This document shows positions 27,690 to 36,417 of a DNA stretch of 64,000 nt, one piece after another. This DNA is from G025836975 sp040391135 (GTDB lineage Bacteria; Pseudomonadota; Gammaproteobacteria; Burkholderiales; Burkholderiaceae_B). The notes below the pieces were generated by a model. It was not told where the DNA came from. It searched no databases and saw only the letters and a program-made list of their open reading frames with translations. Position 1 is the stretch's first letter; each line of letters opens with the position of its first letter. The position numbers and the translations under genes were made by a program. Location: the NCBI GenBank assembly GCA_040391135.1, contig JBEBYL010000003.1, positions 171,479-235,478 of the forward strand. The letters run 5' to 3'.

Positions 27690-27717
27690 TCCGCCCGCCT
27701 TCGGGCCGTGAGGACGA

Positions 27718-28617
27718 TCAGTGCATATGATCCGCAATGTTCAAGCCGCGGATGATGTCGGCCGTGGCGATGGCCAGCTTGGAGCTTGAGCCATCCGTGG
27801 GAAGCGCCAGCGTCAGGTTGTTCCGTATCATGGGCTCGACGATCTGGGAATAGGCCAATTCGTCATGCCCCGCGTGGTCGGTGATGGCCGAGCGCGGGAT
27901 GACGGTGAACACATTCCCGCGCGCGGTCGTCTCCAGTATGGAATGCACGACATCCACCTCGGCCACCACATTCAATTCCACGTTCAGATCGCGGCAGGTG
28001 TTGTCGACCAGCGCCCGTATGGTGTTGGGTGCGCTGGGTAGAACCAGCGGATAGCGGGACAGGTCCGCCACCTTGACTTTCCTGGGCGGCGCGGGACGCA
28101 GGACTTTGGGATAAGCCAGTACAAGCTCCTCGCGATAAATGGTCTCGCAAACCATCAGCACCGAAGGCGGCGGTTCGTACAGCAATGCAAGATCGACCCT
28201 GTCCTTTATCAGCCACTCGCGCATTTCGGTGCTGAGCCCTTCCGCGATGGTAATGGACGAGTCCGGGAACATCAGGCGAAACTGCTGCACGATATGCGGC
28301 GTCAGCCGGCGGGCAATTCGCGGCGGCATGCCCAGCCTTACCTTGCCTTGTACCGATGAACGGAAAGCCAGCAGGTCTTGCTTGGCGTGGATGGCCATCG
28401 CGTGAATGGATTTCGCATGGCTAAGAAAGCGCAGGCCGGCCTCTGTCGGTTCCACGCCCCGGCCGGTGCGCCGCAATAAATGCTGCTGCAACTCCGACTC
28501 CAGCAACTGGATCTGGCGGCTGATGGACGGCTGGGCGATATCCAGGATATCCACCGCCCGCGAAAAGCTGCGCTGCTCGCACACGGCGATGAAATAGTGG
28601 ATTTGTTTAAGGTTCAT
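27718..28617 (-). CDS. LysR-family transcriptional regulator
   Basis: 299 residues. The N-terminal helix-turn-helix is in FSRAVDILDIAQPSISRQIQ (about 18-37) and the effector-binding half follows (about 90-290). It is divergent from the amidohydrolase operon at 28761, and a perfect T-N11-A box lies between them, so it very probably regulates that operon and itself. The effector should be a pathway intermediate. Confidence 0.93.
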   Translation of the reverse strand: MNLKQIHYFIAVCEQRSFSRAVDILDIAQPSISRQIQLLESELQQHLLRRTGRGVEPTEAGLRFLSHAKSIHAMAIHAKQDLLAFRSSVQGKVRLGMPPRIARRLTPHIVQQFRLMFPDSSITIAEGLSTEMREWLIKDRVDLALLYEPPPSVLMVCETIYREELVLAYPKVLRPAPPRKVKVADLSRYPLVLPSAPNTIRALVDNTCRDLNVELNVVAEVDVVHSILETTARGNVFTVIPRSAITDHAGHDELAYSQIVEPMIRNNLTLALPTDGSSSKLAIATADIIRGLNIADHMH

Positions 28618-28685
28618 CCCTGGCTCTATGGATAGCTGTTTCTGTTCATGCTGCTTTGCTTTTAGCGTAGAGAGGCTCTGGATAT

Positions 28686-28706
28686 GATATAGGATTTTTG
28701 TATATC
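28686..28706. promoter_or_regulatory. LysR-type binding box (T-N11-A)
   Basis: GATATA and TATATC form a perfect 6-bp inverted repeat around nine bases; the inner T...A pair is separated by eleven bases, the classical LTTR box. It is 69 bases from the lysR start and 55 from the amidohydrolase start. Confidence 0.72.
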
Positions 28707-28760
28707 TGAAGTCAGCTTAGCGTTCTTGTTCCTGTTTCCGCCCCGGGGCATGATGCGCTT

Positions 28761-29657
28761 ATGAAACAAGCGATCACCGCCGCCGATTGTCCTCCGCCCA
28801 TGGAGCTGGATCGGATTACCAGGCCGGCCAGCCGGCTGCCGGCCCACTCCTGCGATGCGCATACCCATATATTCGGTCCCGCCTCGGTTTTCCCGTATGC
28901 GGCGGATCGAACCTATACGCCGCCCGATGCCTCGTTCGAGGATTTGCGCGCATTGCATGCCAAGCTTGGCATCTCGCGAGGCGTGATCGTCCAGCCGGGC
29001 TGCCATGGCTACGATATGTCGGCGGTGCTGGATGCCTTGGCCAAGGGGCGCGGACAGTACCGCGCCGTGGCGCTGTTGCCGTCCACGGCAACGGCGGCCG
29101 ATGTAAAGCGCCTGGATGCGGCCGGCGTGCGCGGCGTGCGATTCAACTTCGTGGCGCACCTGAAAAATGTGGCCTGGGGCGAAGTGCGGGATATGGCCCG
29201 CCTGATCGCTCCTTTCGGCTGGCATGTCTGCATACACAGCGACCGGCAGTCCCTGCCGGAGCTGCTTCCTTTATTGAAGCGTCTAGAAGTTCCTTTCGTG
29301 CTGGATCACATGGGCCGCGTGGCCGCCGCCGAGGGCGTGGACAGCGATATCTTTCGCGAATTGCTGGCGCTGCGCGATCACGGTGGAGCCTGGGTCAAGA
29401 TTTCAGGCGTGGACCGCATCTCTTCGTCGGGAAAGCGTCCGTACAGCGACGGTCAGCCTTTCGTGCAGGCGCTGGTGGAATCCATGGCCGACCGGCTTTT
29501 ATGGGGCAGCGACTGGCCTCATCCCAATGTGCGCGGCGACATGCCGGACGATGGCGAACTGGTGGACATCTTCACCCGGATATGCCCGGACCGAGGCGAG
29601 CAGGAAAGAATTTTGGTGTCGAACCCGCAAACCCTTTACAGGTTCGACGATGTATAG
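28761..29657 (+). CDS. COG3618 amidohydrolase, 2-pyrone-4,6-dicarboxylate lactonase-like
   Basis: 298 residues. The TIM-barrel amidohydrolase signature is clear: SCDAHTHIFGP with His34/His36, GVRFNF with Arg127, LDHMGR with His183/Arg186, and LLWGSDWPHPN with Asp251. These match the residue set I know from LigI, the hydrolase that opens 2-pyrone-4,6-dicarboxylate. Relatives in the same group open or isomerise sugar-acid lactones. No signal peptide, so cytoplasmic. It is the first gene of a six-gene operon with a CMD-like protein, an SDR and an SMP-30 lactonase. The group is firm; the actual lactone is not known. Confidence 0.82.
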   Translation: MKQAITAADCPPPMELDRITRPASRLPAHSCDAHTHIFGPASVFPYAADRTYTPPDASFEDLRALHAKLGISRGVIVQPGCHGYDMSAVLDALAKGRGQYRAVALLPSTATAADVKRLDAAGVRGVRFNFVAHLKNVAWGEVRDMARLIAPFGWHVCIHSDRQSLPELLPLLKRLEVPFVLDHMGRVAAAEGVDSDIFRELLALRDHGGAWVKISGVDRISSSGKRPYSDGQPFVQALVESMADRLLWGSDWPHPNVRGDMPDDGELVDIFTRICPDRGEQERILVSNPQTLYRFDDV

Positions 29658-29684
29658 CGCGGCAGTCTTGAGTGGCGTTGGAAC

Positions 29685-30284
29685 ATGAGCACTTTTTTAT
29701 TGAAGCTGACAGGCCTGGCCTGGAGTCCCGAACAACTGCGCAGCCTGCTTGGGCCGGCCGCCCTGGGCATAGACGAGCTTGGGCTGGAGGTCTTTCATGC
29801 CATGGAGGCAACGGAAACCTATGCCTATCTGGATGTTCCCGAAGCCCTGGCCACAACGGCGGCGGGCGCCATCCGCCGGGTTTTCGATACTGAGCTGCCC
29901 GCGACTTGTTCGGCAGCCCAGGTCATAGAACTGAGCTGCACGCTGGACGTGGCGGGCCGGGCGGCCGGCCGGCCGGCGCCCTGGCATTACATCGTCGAAA
30001 CCGATATCCAGCCGCAAGCCGAGCAGGATTTCAACGACTGGTATTCCACCGAGCACTTGCCCGGTCTGGCCGCCGTCCCCGGCACGGTGCGGGCGCGCCG
30101 CTACCTGGCCCGGCCCGCCGCGCCCCGGTATTACGCCGCCTACGACCTGGAAACCCTGGAGACATTCGGGTCCGGGCCGTGGCTTGCCGTGCGCGCCACA
30201 GAATGGAGTTCACGCGTGCGCCCCAGCTTCATGAATACCAAGCGAACCATGTTCAAGCGGGTACCGCCGCAACAGGAAACCTGA
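29685..30284 (+). CDS. EthD/dimeric alpha-beta-barrel-like protein of unknown function
   Basis: 199 residues. The second half carries IVETDIQPQAEQDFNDWYST and EHLPGLAAVPGTVRARRYL, the pattern of dimeric ferredoxin-like proteins (EthD/NIPSNAP/DUF4286 type). The first half looks like a diverged copy of the same fold. No catalytic site can be named. It ends two bases before the next gene, so it is part of the operon and may act as an accessory isomerase-like or binding protein. Confidence 0.6.
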   Translation: MSTFLLKLTGLAWSPEQLRSLLGPAALGIDELGLEVFHAMEATETYAYLDVPEALATTAAGAIRRVFDTELPATCSAAQVIELSCTLDVAGRAAGRPAPWHYIVETDIQPQAEQDFNDWYSTEHLPGLAAVPGTVRARRYLARPAAPRYYAAYDLETLETFGSGPWLAVRATEWSSRVRPSFMNTKRTMFKRVPPQQET

Positions 30285-30285
30285 T

Positions 30286-30840
30286 ATGCCGAAATTATTG
30301 CCGCCCGATCCCGGGCAGATGTCGGAGCATCAACGCCGCGTCTACGACGCCATCATGTCCGGTCCGCGCGGACGTGTGCGCGGGCCGCTGGCCGTCTGGC
30401 TGCATCGTCCCGGCCTGGCCGAACATGCGCAGGCCTTGGGTCAATACTGCCGCTACGACTCCAGCCTGGAACCGCTGCTGTCCGAGCTGGCCATCCTGAC
30501 CATGGCGGCCCTGTGGCGTTCGGAATTCGAGTGGTGGGCGCATTATCCGATCGCGATCAAGACCGGCCTATCGCCCGAAGCGGCGGAAAGCCTGCGCCGC
30601 CAGGACCGCCCCGTGTTCTCCCGCGAGGATGAGGACGTGGTGTATGAGTTCGTCCATACATTGGTTCAGGCGCGCAATGTTCCGGACCCGCTCTACCGGC
30701 GCGCGCTGGATGTTCTGGGTCGGGACAGGGTGGTCGATTTGGTTGGGCTGGCCGGCTACTACACCATGATTTCCATGACGCTGAACGTATTCGACATACA
30801 GCCGCCCGAGGGCGAACCACGGCAATTCAACCAAGATTGA
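30286..30840 (+). CDS. Carboxymuconolactone decarboxylase family protein
   Basis: 184 residues with AGGAAAC upstream. The CMD fold is suggested by LLSELAILTMAALWRSEFEW followed by HYPIAIKTGLSPEAAESLRR and ending in GLAGYYTMISMTLNVF. The redox CxxC of AhpD-like members is absent, so it is not a peroxidase-type protein. In pathways of this type a CMD-like protein can decarboxylate or isomerise a lactone acid. Function in this operon is inferred only. Confidence 0.75.
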   Translation: MPKLLPPDPGQMSEHQRRVYDAIMSGPRGRVRGPLAVWLHRPGLAEHAQALGQYCRYDSSLEPLLSELAILTMAALWRSEFEWWAHYPIAIKTGLSPEAAESLRRQDRPVFSREDEDVVYEFVHTLVQARNVPDPLYRRALDVLGRDRVVDLVGLAGYYTMISMTLNVFDIQPPEGEPRQFNQD

Positions 30841-30857
30841 CCTGACAGGAGCATTAC

Positions 30858-31658
30858 ATGGCTGGACGTTTACAGGGCAAGGTCGCCATCGTTACGGGTG
30901 CGGGCAGCGTTGGTCCGGGCTGGGGCAATGGCCGCGCCATCGCCTACCGCTTTGCCCAGGAAGGCGCCAAGGTTTTCGCGGTTGACCTGAATGCGCAAGC
31001 GCTGGTGGAGACTGTCGACAAGGTGCAAGAGGCGGGCGGCAGCATCACGACCTGGCAGGCCGATGTGACGTCCAGCGAAGCGGTGCGCAAGATGGCCGGC
31101 GCTTGCCTGGATGCTTACGGCCGGATCGATATCCTGGTCAACAACGTAGGTGGATCCAAGCGTGGGGGGCCTGTCGATCTGGACGAAGCGGGTTGGGACC
31201 AGCAGCTGGACTTCAACCTGAAAAGCGTTTTTCTGGGCTGCAAGCATGTACTGCCCATCATGGAGGGGCAGGGCGGCGGAGCCATCGTCAACGTTTCTTC
31301 CACGTCGGGCATACGCTGGACGGGCGCGGCGCAAGTGGGCTATGCCAGCGCCAAGGCCGGGGTCATACAGTTTTCGCGCGTGGTGGCGGTTGAGTACGCC
31401 CCGAAGAATATCCGCTGCAATACGGTCATTCCGGGTCAGATGCATACGCCCATGGTCGAGACGCGGCTGGCGGGCCAGCGCGCGGGCGGCGATGTGCGGC
31501 AGCTATTGGCGCAGCGGCAGGCGCGCATTCCGCTGCCTTTCATGGGCGACGGCATCGACACCGCCAACGCCGCGCTATTCCTGGCCTCCGACGAGGCGCG
31601 TTTCATTACCGGCACCGAAATCCTGGTCGACGGAGGCATGAGTGTACGCTGCGGCTAA
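30858..31658 (+). CDS. Short-chain dehydrogenase/reductase
   Basis: 266 residues, ACAGGAG ribosome site. Cofactor loop VTGAGSVGPGWGNGRAIA, NNVGGS, catalytic tyrosine and lysine in VGYASAKAGV, and GTEILVDGG. It resembles the SDR at 14781 in loop and tail. Context between CMD and lactonase suggests oxidation of a sugar, cyclic alcohol or hydroxy acid to a lactone or ketone. Confidence 0.87.
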   Translation: MAGRLQGKVAIVTGAGSVGPGWGNGRAIAYRFAQEGAKVFAVDLNAQALVETVDKVQEAGGSITTWQADVTSSEAVRKMAGACLDAYGRIDILVNNVGGSKRGGPVDLDEAGWDQQLDFNLKSVFLGCKHVLPIMEGQGGGAIVNVSSTSGIRWTGAAQVGYASAKAGVIQFSRVVAVEYAPKNIRCNTVIPGQMHTPMVETRLAGQRAGGDVRQLLAQRQARIPLPFMGDGIDTANAALFLASDEARFITGTEILVDGGMSVRCG

Positions 31659-32589
31659 TCTTTCCTCCCGCTATCCGGATCCGGGCATTGTTGCTGTGGA
31701 CCCGCGCTTTCATGAGCTTGTCCTGTCCCTGGCCGTCGTTGAGAGGCTAAGCACGGGTGCGCGCTGGGCCGAAGGCCCGGTCTGGTTTGGCGATGGCCGC
31801 TATCTGCTGTTCAGCGACGTACCCAATGACCGCATCCTGCGATGGGACCAGATCAGCGGCCAGACGCAGGTATACCGGGAGGCTTCGAACAATGCCAACG
31901 GCAATACCCGCGATCGGCAAGGACGGCTGATTACCTGTGAACACCTGGGACGTCGCCTGACCCGGACCGAGCACGACGGAACGATTACCGTGCTGGCGGA
32001 CCATTACCAGGGCAAGCGCCTGAATTCGCCCAACGACGTGGTCGTCAAGTCCGATGGATCCATCTGGTTCACCGATCCGCCATTTGGAATCGTGGGCTAT
32101 TACCAGGGCGAAAAGGCGGAGCAGGAACTGCCCGCCCATGTCTATCGCCTGGATCCCGATACCCGGGAGCTTGCCGTCGTGGCGGACTCCGTCAACGGTC
32201 CGAACGGCTTGGCGTTTTCACCCGACGAAAGCAAGCTGTACGTGGTGGAGTCGCGCGCCCGGCCGCGCAATATCCTGAACTTCGACGTGGCGGCCGATGG
32301 GAAGTCGCTGCGGGGCGGGGACGTTCTGTTCGATGCCGGAGACGGCACGCCGGACGGCTTCAGGGTGGATGTGCACGGCAACTTGTGGTGCGGCTGGGGC
32401 ATGGGCACTCCCGAGCTGGATGGTGTGCGGGTTTTTTCGCCCGAAGGGGAATTGCTTGGAAAAATCGCGCTGCCTGAGCGTTGCGCGAATCTATGTTTCG
32501 GTGGCAAGCACCGGAATCGTTTGTTCATGGCGTCGTGTACGTCAATTTACTCGCTATACGTCAACACGCAAGGAATTGCGGGAGGCTGA
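31642..32589 (+). CDS. SMP-30/gluconolactonase-type hydrolase
   Basis: 315 residues from GTG 31642, with GGAGG at 31632-31637, giving a 17-base overlap with the SDR. The beta-propeller motifs are GARWAEGPVWFGDGRYLLFSDVP, EASNNANGNTRD, NSPNDVVVKSDGSIWFTDPP, GPNGLAFSPDE and GTPDGFRVD with the metal-binding Glu/Asn/Asp set. It hydrolyses sugar or aromatic acid lactones with a divalent metal. It has no signal peptide. Together with the amidohydrolase it gives two lactone-opening enzymes in one operon. Confidence 0.87.
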   Translation: MYAAANLSSRYPDPGIVAVDPRFHELVLSLAVVERLSTGARWAEGPVWFGDGRYLLFSDVPNDRILRWDQISGQTQVYREASNNANGNTRDRQGRLITCEHLGRRLTRTEHDGTITVLADHYQGKRLNSPNDVVVKSDGSIWFTDPPFGIVGYYQGEKAEQELPAHVYRLDPDTRELAVVADSVNGPNGLAFSPDESKLYVVESRARPRNILNFDVAADGKSLRGGDVLFDAGDGTPDGFRVDVHGNLWCGWGMGTPELDGVRVFSPEGELLGKIALPERCANLCFGGKHRNRLFMASCTSIYSLYVNTQGIAGG

Positions 32590-32607
32590 GGCCTGAAGGA
32601 GATATCT

Positions 32608-33582
32608 ATGTCTATATTCAAGAACGCTTTACTCAAGAAGTGCGCCTTGGCGCTCGTGCTGGGCATGTTTGGCGCCGGCGCATCGGCTACTGCGCCCACG
32701 ACGGTCGTGGTGGCTTTTCCGGCGGGCGGACCCGCCGACACGCTGGCCCGCGTGGTTGCGGCCGAACTGGAAGCAACGTTGAAGTCCACCGTCGTGGTCG
32801 AGAACAAGCCCGGCGGCAATGGCGCCATTGCCGCCAGCTATGTCGGTCGAGCGGCGCCCGATGGACACACCCTGTTCCTGAGCTCCGCAGGCGCCATCGC
32901 CATCAACCCGCCGCTGTATCCCAAATTGGTCTATAACCCCAAGAAAGATTTGCAGCCAGTGACCATGCTGGTATCCACGCCTGAAGTCCTGGTCGTGCCC
33001 GCGTCGGGCAGCATCAAATCGCTTGGCGAATTCCTGGACAGCGCCAAGAGCAAGCCCGGCAGCATGACGCTGTCCTCCTCCGGGATCGGCAGCATGCCGC
33101 ACATGGCCATTTCCCTTCTCAAGATCGCCACCAAGGCGGACATCCTGCATGTGCCCTACAAAGGTGCGGCGCCGGCAATAAAGGATACAGTCGGCGGTCA
33201 GGTGGGGGGCTTCTTCGGCGATATCTCGGGCTTGATGTCCTTCATCAAGGACAAGCGTGTGCGGCCCATTGCCATTGCCGCGGCGAAGCGCTCGGCTGTC
33301 CTTCCCGACGTCCCCACCTTCGACGAGCTGGGCATCAAGAATGTGCATGCCAACAACTGGTACGGCATGTTCGCGCCCAAGAACACGCCGGCGGAAAAAA
33401 TCGATGAATTGAATCAGGCTTTGCGGACAGCGCTGGGCAGCGAGGCCGTGCAGAAATACGTGCGGATGAGCGGGCTGGAAGCGACCCCCACGACGCCTCA
33501 AGAGTTTGAAAAGCTGATCGACGAAGACACAAAGAAATGGAGCGGCGTCATCAAGGCTGAAGGCATCACCGTCAACGAATAA
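32608..33582 (+). CDS. Bug/TctC-family periplasmic solute-binding protein
   Basis: 324 residues with GAAGGAGATA upstream. Signal peptide to about residue 28 (GASATA). Bug motifs: TVVVAFPAGGPADTLARVVA, VVENKPGGNGAIAA, HVPYKGAAPAI and NNWYGMFAPKNTP. Last gene of the LysR-controlled operon; it should bind the acid that the operon degrades. Confidence 0.92.
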   Translation: MSIFKNALLKKCALALVLGMFGAGASATAPTTVVVAFPAGGPADTLARVVAAELEATLKSTVVVENKPGGNGAIAASYVGRAAPDGHTLFLSSAGAIAINPPLYPKLVYNPKKDLQPVTMLVSTPEVLVVPASGSIKSLGEFLDSAKSKPGSMTLSSSGIGSMPHMAISLLKIATKADILHVPYKGAAPAIKDTVGGQVGGFFGDISGLMSFIKDKRVRPIAIAAAKRSAVLPDVPTFDELGIKNVHANNWYGMFAPKNTPAEKIDELNQALRTALGSEAVQKYVRMSGLEATPTTPQEFEKLIDEDTKKWSGVIKAEGITVNE

Positions 33583-33604
33583 GTATTCGCCGACGTATCA
33601 AGCG

Positions 33605-33636
33605 CGCGCGGCTGCCATGCAAGCCGCGCGTATTTC
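33605..33636. terminator. Hairpin between convergent genes
   Basis: CGCGCGGCT and AGCCGCGCG make a perfect 9-bp stem around an 8-base loop, followed by TATTTC. It lies after the Bug gene and at the end of the opposing permease gene; a likely bidirectional terminator. Confidence 0.6.
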
Positions 33637-35320
33637 AGTTTCCGCCCTGCATGCCCTTGAATTGCCTGCCCGCCACCATGGCCAGCAATACGAGCGCGGT
33701 CGATATGGCGATCATGATGATGCCCAGGGCCGAAAGCTTGCCCCACAGGCCGTCGTCGGCGAAGCTGAGAATCTGGACGGCCAGAACCTCGCTGCCGGGC
33801 CTGGAAAGCACCACGGAAACGGTCAGCTCGCGCACGAACATGGTCGCCATCAGTATCCAGGCCGACACCACTCCGGGAATCAGCAGCGGCACGATAATGC
33901 GGCGCATCGTGGTCAGGTTGGAGGCTCCGCAAACCAGCGACGATTCTTCAAGATGGGCATGCACCTGCACGAAGGCGCTGGCCAGCGGCCGTATCCCGTA
34001 GGGCAGGTAGGCCGCGACGTAGGCAAGCAGCAAGGCGGTAAGGGTGGCATACAGCGGCGTCTGCACGAAGAACCACATGAAGCCTATGCCGATGACGATG
34101 CCAGGAAAGGAAAACGACAGAAAACTCAGCGACTCCAGCAGGCCGGACGCGCGGGTCCGTATTTTTACAATGACATAAGCCACGAAAGCCGACAGCAGGA
34201 CGCCCAGGCTTGCGCCGACCACCGCCAGGAACAGGCTGTTTTTCAGGGCCAGCAAGGACAAGGGATCTTCAAGGACCTCAACCCAGTGCTTCAGGCTCAT
34301 CAGCGAGAACGCGCGGGCGCTGGGAACCATGGAATAGGGCACCAGCGAGGTGTAGAGCAATATCGCCACGGGCAGCACGACCATCATGAAGGACAGAACG
34401 CTGATTCCGATGAATAGCGGAGTTCGCGCGCGCTTCAGTTCTATGATGGCGGGACGGTAGCCGCGGCCGGATATGGTTACGTATTTGCCGCTCTCGGCGG
34501 TCAGCGCCCGGTAGAGCACGATCAGGGCAATGGAGGCGCTCAGTATGCTCATGCCCAGCGCGGCGGCTTTGCCGTAATCGGGGGCGAACCCCGTTGCGAC
34601 CATCTGGTACAAATAGGTTGCCAGGACGTCGACTTGGCCGGGCATGCCCAGCACCCGGGGTACGGCGTACGAGGCCAGGCTGCGCACTATGGCCAGAATG
34701 AAGGCGGCCAGGATGGCCGGGCGAAGAACGGGCAGGGTGATCCTGAGCAGGGTACGCCAGGTGCCGGCCCCGAAGACCCGCGAAGATTCCTCCAGCGCAA
34801 CGTCGAACGATGCCATCGCCGGCGCGATGATCAGGTAGGCGATGGGCATGTTCAGCAGCCCTTCGACCAATATCATGCCCCATAGCGAATAGATGTTGAA
34901 GGGCGCCTCGTCCAGCGCGAAGGCATTCATCAGCAGGGTGTTGAGCAGGCCGTTGGAAGGGTTCAGCAGCAATGCCCAACTGACCGAGAACAACAAGTGG
35001 GGGATCATCATCGGAACAATCGACAGCACGGTGAATACCGGTTTGAACGGGATGTCGGTGCGCGTGTTCAGATAGGCCAGTACCAGGGCGAGCCCCGTTG
35101 ACAGCAAGGACGAGCCCAGTACGAATACGAGGGTATTGACAGAGACTTCCAGCAGAAAGGGATCGGTGTACGCGGCGACGTACTTATCCAGTGTGAATGT
35201 GCCGAATGCCGTGAGCCCTTGCGAAAAACTGCCCAGCAGCAGCATCAATACCGGGCACAGCGTCAGGAAGCCGACGATGGCGATCAAGGACCAGGTCAGT
35301 GTTGTGCGTGATGGATTCAT
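33635..35320 (-). CDS. ABC transporter permease, double-domain (FbpB/SfuB type)
   Basis: 561 residues from ATG 35320, about twelve membrane helices in two homologous halves, each with an EAA-type loop (LEESSRVFGAGTWRTLLRIT in the first, LEESSLVCGASNLTTMRRII in the second). This layout fits ferric, spermidine or 2-aminoethylphosphonate importers. It lies after its ATPase and binding protein in one minus-strand operon. Confidence 0.9.
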   Translation of the reverse strand: MNPSRTTLTWSLIAIVGFLTLCPVLMLLLGSFSQGLTAFGTFTLDKYVAAYTDPFLLEVSVNTLVFVLGSSLLSTGLALVLAYLNTRTDIPFKPVFTVLSIVPMMIPHLLFSVSWALLLNPSNGLLNTLLMNAFALDEAPFNIYSLWGMILVEGLLNMPIAYLIIAPAMASFDVALEESSRVFGAGTWRTLLRITLPVLRPAILAAFILAIVRSLASYAVPRVLGMPGQVDVLATYLYQMVATGFAPDYGKAAALGMSILSASIALIVLYRALTAESGKYVTISGRGYRPAIIELKRARTPLFIGISVLSFMMVVLPVAILLYTSLVPYSMVPSARAFSLMSLKHWVEVLEDPLSLLALKNSLFLAVVGASLGVLLSAFVAYVIVKIRTRASGLLESLSFLSFSFPGIVIGIGFMWFFVQTPLYATLTALLLAYVAAYLPYGIRPLASAFVQVHAHLEESSLVCGASNLTTMRRIIVPLLIPGVVSAWILMATMFVRELTVSVVLSRPGSEVLAVQILSFADDGLWGKLSALGIIMIAISTALVLLAMVAGRQFKGMQGGN

Positions 35321-35328
35321 GTTTCCGT

Positions 35329-36414
35329 TCAGGCCGAAACCAGCAGGCAATGGGCGGGGTTCAGGCTGACGCTGACGGTATCGCCTTCTTCAAGAGGAAT
35401 ATCGGGATCGACTCTGGCCAGCAGGCGCTCTTGGCCTATGCGGATCTGGGCCTCGTAGACTTCGCCTATGAATTCCAGCGATTCAATGTCGCCGCTGACG
35501 ATGTTTTGTCCGGTGCTGGCGTCTTTGCTGGTGATGCGTATGAACTCCGGCCGTATGCATAAGGTGGCCACGCTGCCGGGCGGCAATGGGCGATGCTGGC
35601 AGGCTATGGTCCCCAAACCGCAGTCGACCAGGGTCGACTCGCCGTCCTGGCCAATCACCCGGGCGCTTATCAGGTTGGCGCGTCCGATGAAGTCCGCCAC
35701 ATAGCGGTGATCCGCATCGAAATAGATTTTCTGCGGCGAGCCGATTTCCACGATGCGGCCTGTCTGCATCACCGCGATGGAGTCGGACAGGGCCAGCGCT
35801 TCGACCCGGTCATGGGTGACATAGACGGCGGTGATTCCCAGCGTGTTCAGGAAGCTTCTTAATTCCTTGCGGGTTTCCTCGCGCAGCTTGGCGTCCAGGT
35901 TGCTAAGAGGTTCATCGAACAGGATGACCTTGGGCTCCGCGACCAGCGCCCTGGCCAGCGCCACCCGCTGCTGCTGCCCGCCGGAAAGCTTGGTGGCGGA
36001 CCGGTTCTCCACGCCTTCGAGCTGGACGAAACGCAGTGTCTGGGCGACTTTGCGCTTGATATCGTCTTTGCGTTCGCCGCGGATCTGCAAGGGATAGGCC
36101 ACATTGTCGAAGACGCTCATGTGGGGCCAGATGGCATAGGTCTGAAACACCATGCCCAGCCCGCGCTTTTCGGTTGGGACGGCGATGCCTCGGGCCTTGG
36201 ACCAGACCACTTCGCCGCCGATGGAAATTTCCCCGTCGTCGGGTGTCTCCAGCCCCACTATGCAGCGCAGCAAGGTCGTCTTGCCGCAGCCGCTGGGGCC
36301 GAGCAGCGTGAAAATCTTGTTGGCCGGAATGGTCAGGTCGATATTATCCAGGGCCTTGACCGTTTTCCCCTCGGATACGTAGTGCTTGGCAAGTCCCTGT
36401 ATGCGGATTTCCAT
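35329..36414 (-). CDS. ABC transporter ATPase (PotA/FbpC type) with TOBE domain
   Basis: 361 residues. Walker A LLGPSGCGKTTLL near residue 38, signature KLSGGQQQRVALARAL, Walker B VILFDEPLSNLDAKLRE, then a C-terminal TOBE-like regulatory part (about 240-361). It starts three bases after the binding-protein stop, and the permease starts nine bases after its own. The cargo cannot be set from the ATPase. Confidence 0.92.
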   Translation of the reverse strand: MEIRIQGLAKHYVSEGKTVKALDNIDLTIPANKIFTLLGPSGCGKTTLLRCIVGLETPDDGEISIGGEVVWSKARGIAVPTEKRGLGMVFQTYAIWPHMSVFDNVAYPLQIRGERKDDIKRKVAQTLRFVQLEGVENRSATKLSGGQQQRVALARALVAEPKVILFDEPLSNLDAKLREETRKELRSFLNTLGITAVYVTHDRVEALALSDSIAVMQTGRIVEIGSPQKIYFDADHRYVADFIGRANLISARVIGQDGESTLVDCGLGTIACQHRPLPPGSVATLCIRPEFIRITSKDASTGQNIVSGDIESLEFIGEVYEAQIRIGQERLLARVDPDIPLEEGDTVSVSLNPAHCLLVSA

Positions 36415-36417
36415 GGC

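Noticed and set aside
27696..27709. Short GCCCG/CGGGC stem between livF and lysR
   Set aside because: Only five base pairs without a T run.
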